From: an uncultured Bacteroidales bacterium
GTDB lineage: Bacteria > Bacteroidota > Bacteroidia > Bacteroidales > F082
Assembly (NCBI GenBank): GCA_947302205.1
Contig: CAMYVD010000001.1
Location: 124,001 to 188,000, forward strand
Length of the DNA: 64,000 bases
Direction of reading: 5' to 3'
Position numbers and translations under genes: made by a program. The number at the start of each line of letters is the position of its first letter. Within the stretch, counting starts at the first letter, position 1. Shown piece after piece: positions 33,551 to 42,585 of this stretch. The notes under the pieces are model-generated. The model had not been told where the DNA came from. It saw only the letters and a list, made by a program, of their open reading frames with translations, and did not search any database.

Positions 33551-33670
33551 ATAATTTCAAAAACACTTTATGATTATAGGTAAAAAAAAGGACTCAGAAC
33601 ACCATTTATTAATTAATACATTTTATTAATTTTGTAAAACAAATTCTAATAAAAAAATTTGAAAAAACAC

Positions 33671-33702
33671 TTGCGAGATATTAGTTTCTATATTTATCTT
33701 TG
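33671..33702 (+). promoter_or_regulatory. Promoter of the DUF5618-like gene
   Basis: TTGC (33671-33674), 20 nt, TATCTTTG (33695-33702). Confidence 0.65.
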
Positions 33703-33730
33703 CAGAAAATAATTCAAATACCGAAATATC

Positions 33731-34135
33731 ATGAGAGATTCTATGATGATAACGACTACAAATCCAGTAAACGAAGCTCGCCGTTATGTCCAGAATGCCA
33801 AAGATTTGTTGGTCAACAATGGTCATCTCGATTATGAAACGCAATCCTATGGAGATAGAAAATACGTTCGAATGGCTGGCAATACCCTATGGAACGGGGT
33901 GTTGCTCATTCTTGAAGCCGCTTTTCGAATCAACAAAATGAAAGGCCGACTCAACATCGACGATTATAGGATGGCTGTCGGTCAACGCGATAAAAAACTA
34001 CTGACCCTCGTTAACCGCGGTTACGACACCCTTCACCTTGCCATGGGGTATGATGGGAATATGGACAAATCCGTTTGTGATGCCGGTTTCCGTCTTGCTA
34101 ACGAAATCATCGACCATTGCTCGGTGATGCTATAA
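33731..34135 (+). CDS. Small helical protein, DUF5618-like
   Basis: This 134-residue protein looks like the DUF5618 family of Bacteroidota (NPVNEARRYVQNAKDLL, then YGDRKYVRMAGNTLWNGVLLILEA). It is predicted all-helical and resembles HEPN/SAV-type helical bundles in shape, but without an RxxxxH motif. Function unknown. It is monocistronic between a good promoter and a terminator; the surrounding genes are housekeeping, so context does not help. Start codons at 33743 and 33746 are possible alternatives. Confidence 0.75.
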   Translation: MRDSMMITTTNPVNEARRYVQNAKDLLVNNGHLDYETQSYGDRKYVRMAGNTLWNGVLLILEAAFRINKMKGRLNIDDYRMAVGQRDKKLLTLVNRGYDTLHLAMGYDGNMDKSVCDAGFRLANEIIDHCSVML

Positions 34136-34162
34136 AAAAAGGGTCGCTAATTGAAGCGACCC
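34133..34162 (-). terminator. Terminator of the C69 peptidase gene (probably shared)
   Basis: GGGTCGCT/AGCGACCC with a 6-nt loop is followed on the minus strand by seven T residues. It also lies directly behind the stop of the DUF5618-like gene. Confidence 0.85.
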
Positions 34163-34188
34163 CATATTAAGAAAACTCAACGGATAGC

Positions 34189-35922
34189 TTAATAAGCCTT
34201 ATACTTATCTCCTGTCTTCTCAATCAAGATGCGGTAGTACTCATCGCTGTACTTGGGGTGCTCGCTCTTGATGGGCGTGTATTTGCTGCCGGGCTTGGTG
34301 GGCTGGGCGGTGTTCAGGTTGCCGTCCATATACTTCATGAAGAGTTCATGATAGAAGCGTTTCCATGAGGCGCACAGCTCGTTGGCAGCGTTGCAGGAGA
34401 AGCGGGTCATTTCCAGTACTTGTCCGTCGCGGCCCTTGATGGCTTCCACTTTCTTGTCCAGTTCGGGAACCAGTTTTTCCACCCATTTGGTCTCCATCTC
34501 GCGCTGACGCTTGCGGATCTCGGGGTGGATGTAATTATACTTGGTGTAAGCCCAGTTGCTCATCTGGCTGAAGGTCCAGAAAGCTGAGGTCTCTGACCAT
34601 TCGCTCATGGAACCGTTGCCTTCGCGATAGCTCTCCGGGATCTCGGCCATGCAGGTGTACATCGGGCAATACACGCAGTTGTCGGTGTCGTCAACGCCGA
34701 ACCAGATGATGCCGAAGGGATTGTAGCCGCGGCTCTGAGCCACAAAGCTGAAGCCGGTCTGCTGGGTGGCGGTGGTGCGCTCATGCACGTAGGTCACGCC
34801 ATCGACTTCCCAATCCATCGGACGCCAACGGTAAGGGCAGTGGAACGGACCAGCGCCGAAGTCCTTGGACATGTCGAGTTCAGTGCCTTCGAGGTGGTCA
34901 CGCATGAAGTCCATCATGTCGAGTACGCTGACTTGCTTGTTGGGCTTCACCCACAGCGGCATGCGGTTGGTCGGGAAGTTGTCGGGGGTCTGGCACATAT
35001 TGGCGGTGTAGGGCTGCACACGCTGGATGTCGCGGCCCGTGGCATAGCCCCAATACTCATTCATGTTGTCTGTCACTTTGTTGAACATGGCCCACACGCG
35101 GAGGTCGCAGAAACGGGCACCGTCGAAGGTCACGGGGTTATAAACGTCGGAGAAAGAGAACTTGTCATCCGGACCGTTGTAGAGCTTCATCTCCTTGGCG
35201 AAACTGATGACATCGTCGGCATACACGCAGTCGATATTCTTGTCTTTCAGCAGTTTGTCGATATTCTTGAAAGTGATGCTGGTCTTGCACTTGCGTGAAG
35301 CGAGGGGGAAGGTGGTGATGCGGGCCTGGTTGGCGTGACCGCTCACATAGCCATCCGGGATGCGGCGGGCAACCCACACGGCGCCTTTGTTTTCCTTGCC
35401 TTTACCAATCATTTCAAGGATCCAGCACTCTTCGGTGTCGCAAATGGAGAAGGATTCGCCTTCGCTGACATAGCCGTAGTTGTAGACCAGTTCACCCATG
35501 ATCTTGATGGCTTCGCGAGCGTTTGTGGCACGTTGCAGGGTGATGTAGATCAAGCTGCCGTAGTCGATGACACCCTGGCCTCCCCAAAGGGCTTCGATGC
35601 CGCCGTAGGTGGTTTCACCAATGGCGACCTGCCATTCGTTCATGTTACCGACCACATTGTAGGTGTGGGCCACCTCAGGAATCTGTCCGAGATAGGCACC
35701 GCCGTCCCAGTCGTAGACATCGCGCATCGCGCCGGGCTCGTGGTCGGCTGCCGGGTAGTGGTATAGCTCACCGTACAATACGTGGCTGTCGGCGGCGTAG
35801 GAGATCATGCAGCTGCCATCGGTGGAAGCGCCTTTGGTGATCAGGAAATTGGTGCAGGCGTTGGCTTTGCCGAAGGCAAACACAAGGGCCAAGGCCATCA
35901 TTGCAGTGAATAGTTTTTTCAT
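34189..35922 (-). CDS. C69-family dipeptidase, secreted
   Basis: The 577-residue protein is an N-terminal nucleophile hydrolase of the U34/C69 family. The signal peptide ends AFGKANA, so cleavage exposes Cys23 in CTNFLITKGAS, the expected catalytic nucleophile; STDGS follows as usual. These enzymes cleave dipeptides, often with acidic or broad preference. The Cys after the signal could be mistaken for a lipobox, but the KANAC context and the CTNF motif argue for the nucleophile. Its promoter lies within the 3' end of ribF. Confidence 0.93.
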   Translation of the reverse strand: MKKLFTAMMALALVFAFGKANACTNFLITKGASTDGSCMISYAADSHVLYGELYHYPAADHEPGAMRDVYDWDGGAYLGQIPEVAHTYNVVGNMNEWQVAIGETTYGGIEALWGGQGVIDYGSLIYITLQRATNAREAIKIMGELVYNYGYVSEGESFSICDTEECWILEMIGKGKENKGAVWVARRIPDGYVSGHANQARITTFPLASRKCKTSITFKNIDKLLKDKNIDCVYADDVISFAKEMKLYNGPDDKFSFSDVYNPVTFDGARFCDLRVWAMFNKVTDNMNEYWGYATGRDIQRVQPYTANMCQTPDNFPTNRMPLWVKPNKQVSVLDMMDFMRDHLEGTELDMSKDFGAGPFHCPYRWRPMDWEVDGVTYVHERTTATQQTGFSFVAQSRGYNPFGIIWFGVDDTDNCVYCPMYTCMAEIPESYREGNGSMSEWSETSAFWTFSQMSNWAYTKYNYIHPEIRKRQREMETKWVEKLVPELDKKVEAIKGRDGQVLEMTRFSCNAANELCASWKRFYHELFMKYMDGNLNTAQPTKPGSKYTPIKSEHPKYSDEYYRILIEKTGDKYKAY

Positions 35923-35939
35923 ATTGGTTTGATTTATTG

Positions 35940-36893
35940 TTATTTGCTATGGTTAGGCAAAGATAAGATTATTTTTGACTTTTCCCGGTCTTGGTGCAAT
36001 TGATTTTTCAAAGCCTCCAAGCCGTTGAATTTCACTTCGTCGCGGATGCGGTCGATGAACCATACTTTCAAGGTCTTTCCATAAAGGTCACCGTCGAAGT
36101 CGAAAACATTGACCTCGATGATGAAATCGCCGTCGGCACGGTCGCCGATGGTGGGACGGGTACCCGTGTTGGCCATGGCGTCGTAGCGTTTGCCGTCAAT
36201 CTCGGTGCGACAGGCATACACTCCTGGGTTGTTGATCATCATGAACTCGTTGGGAATGTCGAGGTTGGCGGTGGGGAAGCCGATGGTGCGACCGATCTCA
36301 TTGCCGCGAACCACACTACCTGTCACGGAATAAGGATACCCCAATAGCTCGTTGGCGGCCTTCACATTGCCCGTCCACAGGAAGTTGCGGATCTTGGTGG
36401 AGCTGACGGCCACCTCGTGGATGTCCTGCGCCTCCACCTGAACGGTCTTGAAGCCGTATTTTGTACCTAACTCATTGAGCATCTGGAAGTCGCCCATGCG
36501 GTTTTTGCCAAAGTGATGGTCATAACCGACCACGATGACGGCGGGATGGATGCGCTCGATGATGTAATCCTTGATGAACTCGTCAGAGGGCGTGCTGGCA
36601 AACTCCTTGGTGAAGGGTATGATCACTACGTTGTCGATGCCAAACTCCTCGAATTTCTTCAATTTTTCTTCCTGTGAGCAGATGAAACGAAGCTTCTCGG
36701 TACCGATGGCCAACACCTGACGGGGATGAGGGTGAAAGGTAACCACCACAGTCTCGCCATGCACTTGGTCAGCCAACCGGCGCATCTCCTTGAAGATGGC
36801 CTGATGGCCGAGGTGCACACCGTCGAAGGTGCCGATGGTGACCACGGCGTTTTTGATGTTGCGGGCTTGTATAGCGTTGTTTATGATTTTCAT
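35940..36893 (-). CDS. ribF: Bifunctional riboflavin kinase/FAD synthetase
   Basis: RibF makes FMN and then FAD from riboflavin. The 317-residue protein has an N-terminal nucleotidyl transferase domain with IGTFDGVHLGHQAIF (about 21-35) and a C-terminal flavokinase domain with GRTIGFPTANLDIP (near 205). It overlaps the asd stop by 4 nt (ATGA), so it is translated behind asd. A promoter for the next gene lies inside its last codons. No FMN riboswitch is seen upstream. Confidence 0.95.
   Translation of the reverse strand: MKIINNAIQARNIKNAVVTIGTFDGVHLGHQAIFKEMRRLADQVHGETVVVTFHPHPRQVLAIGTEKLRFICSQEEKLKKFEEFGIDNVVIIPFTKEFASTPSDEFIKDYIIERIHPAVIVVGYDHHFGKNRMGDFQMLNELGTKYGFKTVQVEAQDIHEVAVSSTKIRNFLWTGNVKAANELLGYPYSVTGSVVRGNEIGRTIGFPTANLDIPNEFMMINNPGVYACRTEIDGKRYDAMANTGTRPTIGDRADGDFIIEVNVFDFDGDLYGKTLKVWFIDRIRDEVKFNGLEALKNQLHQDREKSKIILSLPNHSK
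35958..35965 (-). promoter_or_regulatory. -7 box of the C69 peptidase gene, inside ribF
   Basis: TATCTTTG on the minus strand within the last codons of ribF, 35 nt before the C69 start codon. No clear -33 box. Confidence 0.55.
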
Positions 36894-37900
36894 AAAATGT
36901 TTTCAATGATGTATTTGGCAATCTGAACGGCATTGGTGGCGGCGCCTTTGCGGATGTTGTCGCTGACCACCCAGAGGTTCAAACCGTTGGCGACGCTGAA
37001 GTCGCGACGAATGCGGCCTACAAAGACCTCGTCTTTATCGTACGAAGTGATGGCCATCGGATAAAGATTTTGGGTGGGATCGTCCTGAACCACCACGCCT
37101 GGTTGTTGTTCCAACAGCCGGCGCACTTCATCCAACTCAAAAGGTCTGTTGAACTCCACGTTGACAGCTTCGGAATGCCCTCCGGTGACGGGAACCCTGC
37201 ACACGGTAGCGGTGACGGCGATTTGCGGTGCCCTCAGAATCTTGCGGGTTTCGTTGACCAGTTTCTCTTCCTCGGTAGTGTAGCCGTTGTCGCAAAAATC
37301 GCCGCCGTGAGGCAGAACGTTGCGATAAATGGGGTGGGGATAGGCGTTGGGGAGTTGGGAGTTGGGAGTTGGGAGTTGGAAGTTTTTTGCTTCCTCGCGA
37401 TCCAACTGTGCGATGCCCTTGAGTCCGCTGCCGCTGACGCTCTGGTAGGTGGCAATCACCAACCTTTTGATGTCAAAAGCCTTATGCAATGGATTCAGGG
37501 CCAATACCATCTGAATCGTTGAGCAGTTGGGGTTGGCGATGATGTGGGTGTCCTTGGTGATGGTGTCGGCGTTGATCTCAGGCACTACCAACGGAATCTC
37601 GGGAAACATGCGCCAGGCGGAACTGTTGTCGATGACGTAGGTGCCTTTGGCGGCAAACAGAGGGGCATATTGCTTCGATGCGCTCGCTCCGGCCGAGAAG
37701 ATGGCGATGTCGGGACAGGCCTCGATGGCATCCTCTACCCGAACCACAGGGTGCGTTTTCCCCTGAAAAACGATTGTTTTGCCCACGGATCTTTCTGAAG
37801 CGGCAACAATCAGTTCGTCGATTTTAATCTTCTGTTCATCAAGAACTTGAAGCATCTTTGATCCTACCAATCCTGTGGCACCAACAACAGTGATTCTCAT
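36890..37900 (-). CDS. asd: Aspartate-semialdehyde dehydrogenase with a repeat-encoded insert
   Basis: Asd makes aspartate semialdehyde for Lys, Met, Thr and cell-wall diaminopimelate. The 336-residue protein has VVGATGLVGSKML at the start and the catalytic Cys126 in NPNCSTIQ. Residues 172-186, between LDREEA and YPHPIYRNV, read KNFQLPTPNSQLPNA and are encoded by a heptamer tandem array (37347-37384). The rest is intact, so the enzyme is probably active and the insert sits in a variable surface loop. It precedes ribF with an ATGA overlap. Confidence 0.95.
   Translation of the reverse strand: MRITVVGATGLVGSKMLQVLDEQKIKIDELIVAASERSVGKTIVFQGKTHPVVRVEDAIEACPDIAIFSAGASASKQYAPLFAAKGTYVIDNSSAWRMFPEIPLVVPEINADTITKDTHIIANPNCSTIQMVLALNPLHKAFDIKRLVIATYQSVSGSGLKGIAQLDREEAKNFQLPTPNSQLPNAYPHPIYRNVLPHGGDFCDNGYTTEEEKLVNETRKILRAPQIAVTATVCRVPVTGGHSEAVNVEFNRPFELDEVRRLLEQQPGVVVQDDPTQNLYPMAITSYDKDEVFVGRIRRDFSVANGLNLWVVSDNIRKGAATNAVQIAKYIIENIL
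37347..37384 (-). repeat. Heptamer tandem array inside the asd coding sequence
   Basis: In coding sense the DNA is about five units of TCCCAAC (equivalent to CCAACTC). Three units make 21 nt, hence the 7-residue peptide period QLPTPNS. Gain or loss of one unit would shift the asd frame. Confidence 0.9.
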
Positions 37901-37950
37901 TTTTATATGATTTATTTTCGACTTTTATATCAAAACGGCTTCCCCGACGG

Positions 37951-37958
37951 TATATTTG
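37951..37958 (+). promoter_or_regulatory. -7 box of the lamin-tail protein gene
   Basis: TATATTTG, 37 nt before the ATG at 37996. No TTTG is found at the expected -33 position. Confidence 0.6.
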
Positions 37959-37995
37959 CGGAGAAAACTTTCCATCATGCAAAAATAATAATATT

Positions 37996-40599
37996 ATGAG
38001 AACGACACTGCTACTTTTTTTATTTCTGCCCTTATGGGCATTAGCGCAAGTCACCGACGATTTCGCTGACGGCGATTTCACGGCCAATCCCACTTGGATC
38101 GGCACCGACACCAGTTTCATCGTCAACACCAACCTTCAGCTACAATCTGCCTCCACCGTCGCAGGTGAGGCATGGCTTTCACTCAATGGGAGCCTCCTGA
38201 GGCGCATTGTCGTATCTCCCATTGATTTAGAATGGCGTTTCTGGATTCGGGAGAACTTCAGCCCTTCGACAAACAACTACGCCGAAGTTTGGTTGGCCGC
38301 CGATACGGCCGATCTCACCCAAGCCAATGGCTATTTCCTGCGTTTCGGCGCCGCCGGAAACCAGGATGCCATCGAGCTCTACCGAAAGACCGGCGGCGCC
38401 GAAACGTTGATCTGCAAAGGCTCCGATGCCGCTATCGCCTCCCCGTTCAAGGTGGCTGTAAAGGTGAACCGCGATACGGAAGGACACTGGCTCATCCAAA
38501 CGGATTACGATAACGTAGGGAATTATGCCCTAGAGGCAGAAGGCTTCGACGATCACGACTTGCCCAGCGGTTCCTTTGGCTTTTACATCAAGTTTACCGC
38601 CAGCAATGCCAAGAAGTTTTACTTCGACGACATCTACGTCGGACCGAAGATCATCGACACCGATCCTCCGGAATTACTGGATTTGGAAGTACCCGACGCT
38701 AATCATATCCTGCTGACTTTCAGTGAATCGCTTTCCGAAACAGCCTTGGATCCACAATTTTATCACGTTGACTTTTCCCCCAGCGGCGAACTGGATTCTG
38801 TTTGTTTTGACCAAAAGCCTTCAAAAATCCTATTGTGTTTCCATGAGCCTTTGCCCGACAACACCAATCTTCAGTTAACCGTCAAGGGCATAAGCGATCT
38901 GGCGGGCAACGTCATGCCTGAAACCGTATGGGATTTTTCAGTTTACAAGGCTTTGGAAAACGATGTGGTCATCAACGAGATCATGGCCGATCCCACGCCT
39001 GTAGTAGGCCTTCCCGAAAGGGAATACATTGAGTTATTCAACACTACCAACTTTACCATCGACTTGAAAAACTGGATGTTAGCCATAGGAACGACTACTA
39101 AAGTGCTGTCTTCAATACGAATCCACCCCTTAGATTATCTTATTTTATGCAAAGAGGATGCGATGGCTGATCTTTCGGTGTATGGGCCAACCTGCGGTTT
39201 CTCCAGCTTCTCCATTGCGAACGCCGGTGCCACATTGCGTCTGTTTGCGCCTGACACCACCTTGGTTTCAGAAGTTTCGTTCAATGACACTTGGTACCAC
39301 GACCCAGAGAAGAAATATGGGGGGTGGTCGCTGGAGCAGATCGACCCTTTCAATCCCTGTGCGGGAACAGTCAATTGGTCAGCTTCGACCGATGTCTCTG
39401 GAGGAACTCCAGGTCGCGAAAACTCCATCAACGCGCAGAATGAGATCACGCCGAGTGTGGCCCGAGTGAGTATGCTGGGCAACGACATGGTGTTGCTTTG
39501 GTTCGATCAGTTCATGGATCGCTCCACTTTGGCTGATCCGCAGCATTACAGGGTCGAGGAACTGAATATCAATCCCATGGAGGTGATTTGTAATCCGATT
39601 GATGCCAGTTCCGTCGAAGTGATGTTTGACTACGGTTTTCAGGAAGGCGTGATCTATACCTTGGTGCTGAATGGCATGGAAAGTTGCAGTGGCCATCCTA
39701 TTGCCCCTGATACTAAGGTGCGTTTCGGTATTCCTAATGAAATCGCTGCGGGCGAAGTGTTGATCAATGAAATTCTCTTTGATCCCATCAGTCCAGGAGT
39801 GGATTATGTGGAGCTATACAACCGTTCCAACAAGACTTTCGATTTGAGTACGCTGAAATTAGGGGTGATCAAGGAGAATTTCCCTGACCCGGCTGACACT
39901 ACCCTGAAAGCCATTACCGAGGATAGCCGCTTGTTTCTTCCACAATCGTATCTGTTGCTATCTACCGATGCCTATACGGTCGGTCGGCAGTATGAGTGCG
40001 ACATCGTGGATTATGTGGATATGGCATCGTTTCCGTCCTATCCCAATGCGGGGGGAGAGGCCTTGCTAATGAGCCGCCAGGGGGTAGTGATCGACCAGAT
40101 GGCGTTTTCGGAGCAAATGCATTATCCCTTGCTGAAAGAGACCAAAGGCGTATCGTTGGAGCGTGTGGCATGGGATGCACCCTCAGATCAGCTGGACAAT
40201 TGGCATTCGGCAGTGGAAGCGGTGCATTTCGGCACACCGGGATATGCCAATTCCATGATGGCGGTTGACCATGATGAAAACGAGGAAGAAATCATAGGTA
40301 TCGAACCTTCGGTGTTTTCGCCTGATGGCGATGGTGTCGATGACAACTGCTTGATCACCTATAAATTCAATAAAGCCGGAAACACCATGAATGCCTATCT
40401 GTTCAACGTGGAAGGCCAGTTGGTGCGCCATTTGGTGAAAGGGGAGTTGGCGGGACAAGAAGGCGGTTTTGTATGGAATGGCTTGGACCATCAAGGCAAC
40501 CGTGTGCCCTTGGGAGTCTATGTCGTTGTTGTCGAGGTGTTCGATATGGATGGAAGGGTCAAGAAATACAAGAAAGCCGTGGTGGTGGCTTCGCGTTAG
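37996..40599 (+). CDS. Lamin-tail-domain surface protein with C-terminal FlgD/gliding-type domain
   Basis: The 867-residue secreted protein has a signal peptide (1-18, ending WALAQ), an N-terminal jelly-roll-like domain (about 20-215), Ig-like modules (KALENDVVINEIMADP starts the next unit), and two lamin-tail domains beginning INEIMADPTP (near 332) and INEILFDPISPG (near 590). The C-terminus has PSVFSPDGDGVDDNC and a FlgD-like Ig repeat (LFNVEGQLVRHL ... WNGLDHQGNRVPLGVYVVVVEVF), as in gliding-motility-associated/T9SS cargo. It is probably a surface or extracellular protein; binding partner unknown. It faces the phosphatase gene with only 1 nt between stops. Confidence 0.88.
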   Translation: MRTTLLLFLFLPLWALAQVTDDFADGDFTANPTWIGTDTSFIVNTNLQLQSASTVAGEAWLSLNGSLLRRIVVSPIDLEWRFWIRENFSPSTNNYAEVWLAADTADLTQANGYFLRFGAAGNQDAIELYRKTGGAETLICKGSDAAIASPFKVAVKVNRDTEGHWLIQTDYDNVGNYALEAEGFDDHDLPSGSFGFYIKFTASNAKKFYFDDIYVGPKIIDTDPPELLDLEVPDANHILLTFSESLSETALDPQFYHVDFSPSGELDSVCFDQKPSKILLCFHEPLPDNTNLQLTVKGISDLAGNVMPETVWDFSVYKALENDVVINEIMADPTPVVGLPEREYIELFNTTNFTIDLKNWMLAIGTTTKVLSSIRIHPLDYLILCKEDAMADLSVYGPTCGFSSFSIANAGATLRLFAPDTTLVSEVSFNDTWYHDPEKKYGGWSLEQIDPFNPCAGTVNWSASTDVSGGTPGRENSINAQNEITPSVARVSMLGNDMVLLWFDQFMDRSTLADPQHYRVEELNINPMEVICNPIDASSVEVMFDYGFQEGVIYTLVLNGMESCSGHPIAPDTKVRFGIPNEIAAGEVLINEILFDPISPGVDYVELYNRSNKTFDLSTLKLGVIKENFPDPADTTLKAITEDSRLFLPQSYLLLSTDAYTVGRQYECDIVDYVDMASFPSYPNAGGEALLMSRQGVVIDQMAFSEQMHYPLLKETKGVSLERVAWDAPSDQLDNWHSAVEAVHFGTPGYANSMMAVDHDENEEEIIGIEPSVFSPDGDGVDDNCLITYKFNKAGNTMNAYLFNVEGQLVRHLVKGELAGQEGGFVWNGLDHQGNRVPLGVYVVVVEVFDMDGRVKKYKKAVVVASR

Positions 40600-40600
40600 C

Positions 40601-41302
40601 TTACATGTCCATGTTCGACTGTGCGAAGAGCTCGTTGGTGTCGGGGTTGAAGGCCATCAGGTTGCCCATGCCGGCCTTTTTGGTGTTGAACACGCCGTTG
40701 TCAAGGGCGATGAAGTCGTGGCTCTTGGGGTTCTTGATGACGAAGTCGATGAAACTATAGTCTTCGGGAAGATGTCCGTGAATGATGCGGCGCCCCTTGG
40801 TCTTTTCAAAATCCACCTTGAAGTCCCTGACCCAGATCATGCTGTGCGTGTCCTCAAAAGGATTCTTGATCCTGAAGTTCATTCCGGCATGGACAAGGAT
40901 GTAATGCTCGAGTTCATAGTAGTAGTCGAGGTTCTTCATCCAGTCGATGTACTGCTGGGGTATTTCACGAGGACGTTTGATGCCAAAGCTCTTATAGGTC
41001 TCTTTGGCACCAACGTCTTCCCATGCTTTTTGGATGTCGGGCTTGAAAAGATGCCATTTTTGGTCTTCTTCCCATGCCTTCACGCAATAATCTTCGTGGT
41101 TGCCTTTAAGGCAATGTACCTTCCATCCTCTTTCCTGCAGATCCATCAGATAATCAATGACATCCTTGCTTGCCGGGCCACGGTCGATGTAGTCGCCAAG
41201 GAAGAACAGCTCGTCATCGCGGGTGACTCTCAGCATACTTTCCAGCAGCACCTTCAAGGTCATGGCGCAGCCGTGAATGTCAGGAATGATCCATCTGCTC
41301 AT
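40601..41302 (-). CDS. PPP-family metallophosphoesterase
   Basis: The 233-residue protein has the metal-binding motifs of Ser/Thr phosphatases and diadenosine tetraphosphatases: PDIHG (7-11, normally GDIHG), GDYIDRGP (36-43) and GNHED (67-71), with VHAG further on. It could be a protein phosphatase or ApaH-like nucleotidase; sequence alone does not decide. It overlaps gpmA by 4 nt (ATGA) and is the last gene of the ileS operon. Confidence 0.88.
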   Translation of the reverse strand: MSRWIIPDIHGCAMTLKVLLESMLRVTRDDELFFLGDYIDRGPASKDVIDYLMDLQERGWKVHCLKGNHEDYCVKAWEEDQKWHLFKPDIQKAWEDVGAKETYKSFGIKRPREIPQQYIDWMKNLDYYYELEHYILVHAGMNFRIKNPFEDTHSMIWVRDFKVDFEKTKGRRIIHGHLPEDYSFIDFVIKNPKSHDFIALDNGVFNTKKAGMGNLMAFNPDTNELFAQSNMDM

Positions 41303-42042
41303 TTTTTGCCCTGGTTGGCGACGGCGGCCATCAAGGCGGCAACCTTTTCAGGATCACCGAGGAAGAAGTCCTTCGTCAGGTTCATATTGTCGTCAAATTC
41401 AAAGATATAGGGGATGCCTGTAGGGATGTTGAAGGCGATGATCTCGTCGTTCGACATGCCTTTGAGCACTTTCACCACGCCACGGAGGCTATTGCCGTGG
41501 GCGACTACCATCACCTGGTCGTGGGTTTCGAAAGCCTTCATGATGTTGTCCTTGTAATAGGGCATCACACGCTCGATGGTGTCGCAGAGGGCTTCGGTCA
41601 GCGGAATCTGGTCGTCGGTGAGTTCGGCGTAACGGGGATCCATGCGAGGGCTGTTGGGATCGTTCATCTCCAACGCCGGAGGACGTACGTCGAAGGCGCG
41701 GCGCCACAAACGCACTTGTTCGTCGCCGTATTTCTCGGCAGTGGCCTTTTTGTCGAGACCCTGCAGCTTGCCGTACGACTTTTCGTTCAAACGCCAGGTC
41801 TTATATACGGGCAGCCAGTCCATGTCCATGGTGTCAAGCACATAGTTCAAGGTCTTGATGGCGCGCTTCAGGTATGAGGTGAAGCAGATCTCGGGTTTGT
41901 AGCCGTTCTCTTTCAGCACCTTGCCAGCTTCGATGGCTTCTTGGATGCCTTTTTCCGAAAGATCAACGTTAGTCCAGCCTGTAAACAGGTTGAGTTTGTT
42001 CCACTGGCTTTCGCCGTGTCTGATTAAAATGAGTTTTTTCAT
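41299..42042 (-). CDS. gpmA: 2,3-bisphosphoglycerate-dependent phosphoglycerate mutase
   Basis: GpmA interconverts 3- and 2-phosphoglycerate in glycolysis. The 247-residue protein has the phosphohistidine motif LIRHGESQWN (His9), ERYGDEQV-like region (AEKYGDEQVRLWRRAFD) and VVAHGNSLRG with the second His near 185. Length is standard for the dPGM class. Its ATG follows a heptamer array that also covers the lspA stop. Confidence 0.96.
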   Translation of the reverse strand: MKKLILIRHGESQWNKLNLFTGWTNVDLSEKGIQEAIEAGKVLKENGYKPEICFTSYLKRAIKTLNYVLDTMDMDWLPVYKTWRLNEKSYGKLQGLDKKATAEKYGDEQVRLWRRAFDVRPPALEMNDPNSPRMDPRYAELTDDQIPLTEALCDTIERVMPYYKDNIMKAFETHDQVMVVAHGNSLRGVVKVLKGMSNDEIIAFNIPTGIPYIFEFDDNMNLTKDFFLGDPEKVAALMAAVANQGKK

Positions 42043-42043
42043 A

Positions 42044-42071
42044 TTCTGACTTCTTACTTCTGTATTCTATA
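42044..42071 (-). repeat. Heptamer tandem array between lspA and gpmA
   Basis: In mRNA sense the units are TATAGAA, TACAGAA, GTAAGAA, GTCAGAA, ending 1 nt before the gpmA ATG. The lspA stop codon lies in the first unit. Confidence 0.8.
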
Positions 42072-42585
42072 ACGTTTTCAGCCATTTCCACTGGAAAATG
42101 ATCATGTAAAACACTCCAACGGTGATGGCTGCATCAGCCAAATTGAAAATGGGCGGAAAGATGCTGAAGCTGAACATGTCAACCACTTGTCCCTGAAGCC
42201 ATCCGGCGTAATGGAAGATCTTTCCGTAGAACACGCAGTCGATGATGTTGCCCAAAGCGCCGGCCGTGATGAGTGAGATGCCGAGAAGCACGCCAAACTT
42301 GGTGCCTTTTTTGGTGAGGCGGAATAGGACGTAGAACAGGGCAATCACCGCCAAGATCCTGAAGATGCTCAACAGGAGTTTCACGATGCCGCCGCTGTCC
42401 AACATGCCGAATGCCATGCCGTCGTTCTCGATGAACAGGAGCTTGAAGAAATTGCCGAGAATCGGAATCTCCTCGCCATAGGACATATGCGTCTTGACCC
42501 AGATCTTCAGAACTTGGTCGAGAATTAGGATGACGGCGATGATGATTAAAGAGGCGCCTAAGCCTTTATGTTTCTTTTCGGTCAC
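42067..42585 (-). CDS. lspA: Lipoprotein signal peptidase (signal peptidase II)
   Basis: LspA cleaves the signal of lipidated prolipoproteins; several substrates are encoded in this window. The 172-residue membrane protein has about four helices and the two catalytic Asp motifs NIIDCVFYG (Asp116) and FNLADAAI (Asp151), with ENDGMAFG near 53-60. It overlaps the dksA-like gene by 4 nt. ileS-dksA-lspA is the usual order in Bacteroidota. Confidence 0.96.
   Translation of the reverse strand: MTEKKHKGLGASLIIIAVILILDQVLKIWVKTHMSYGEEIPILGNFFKLLFIENDGMAFGMLDSGGIVKLLLSIFRILAVIALFYVLFRLTKKGTKFGVLLGISLITAGALGNIIDCVFYGKIFHYAGWLQGQVVDMFSFSIFPPIFNLADAAITVGVFYMIIFQWKWLKTL

Noticed and set aside
31993-33573. 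526-codon plus-strand frame opposite glnS
   Set aside because: It is a shadow of a high-GC coding sequence; the minus strand carries a clear GlnRS.
35854-35922. Lipobox reading of the C69 peptidase N-terminus
   Set aside because: KANAC lacks a good lipobox and the CTNF segment is the family nucleophile site.
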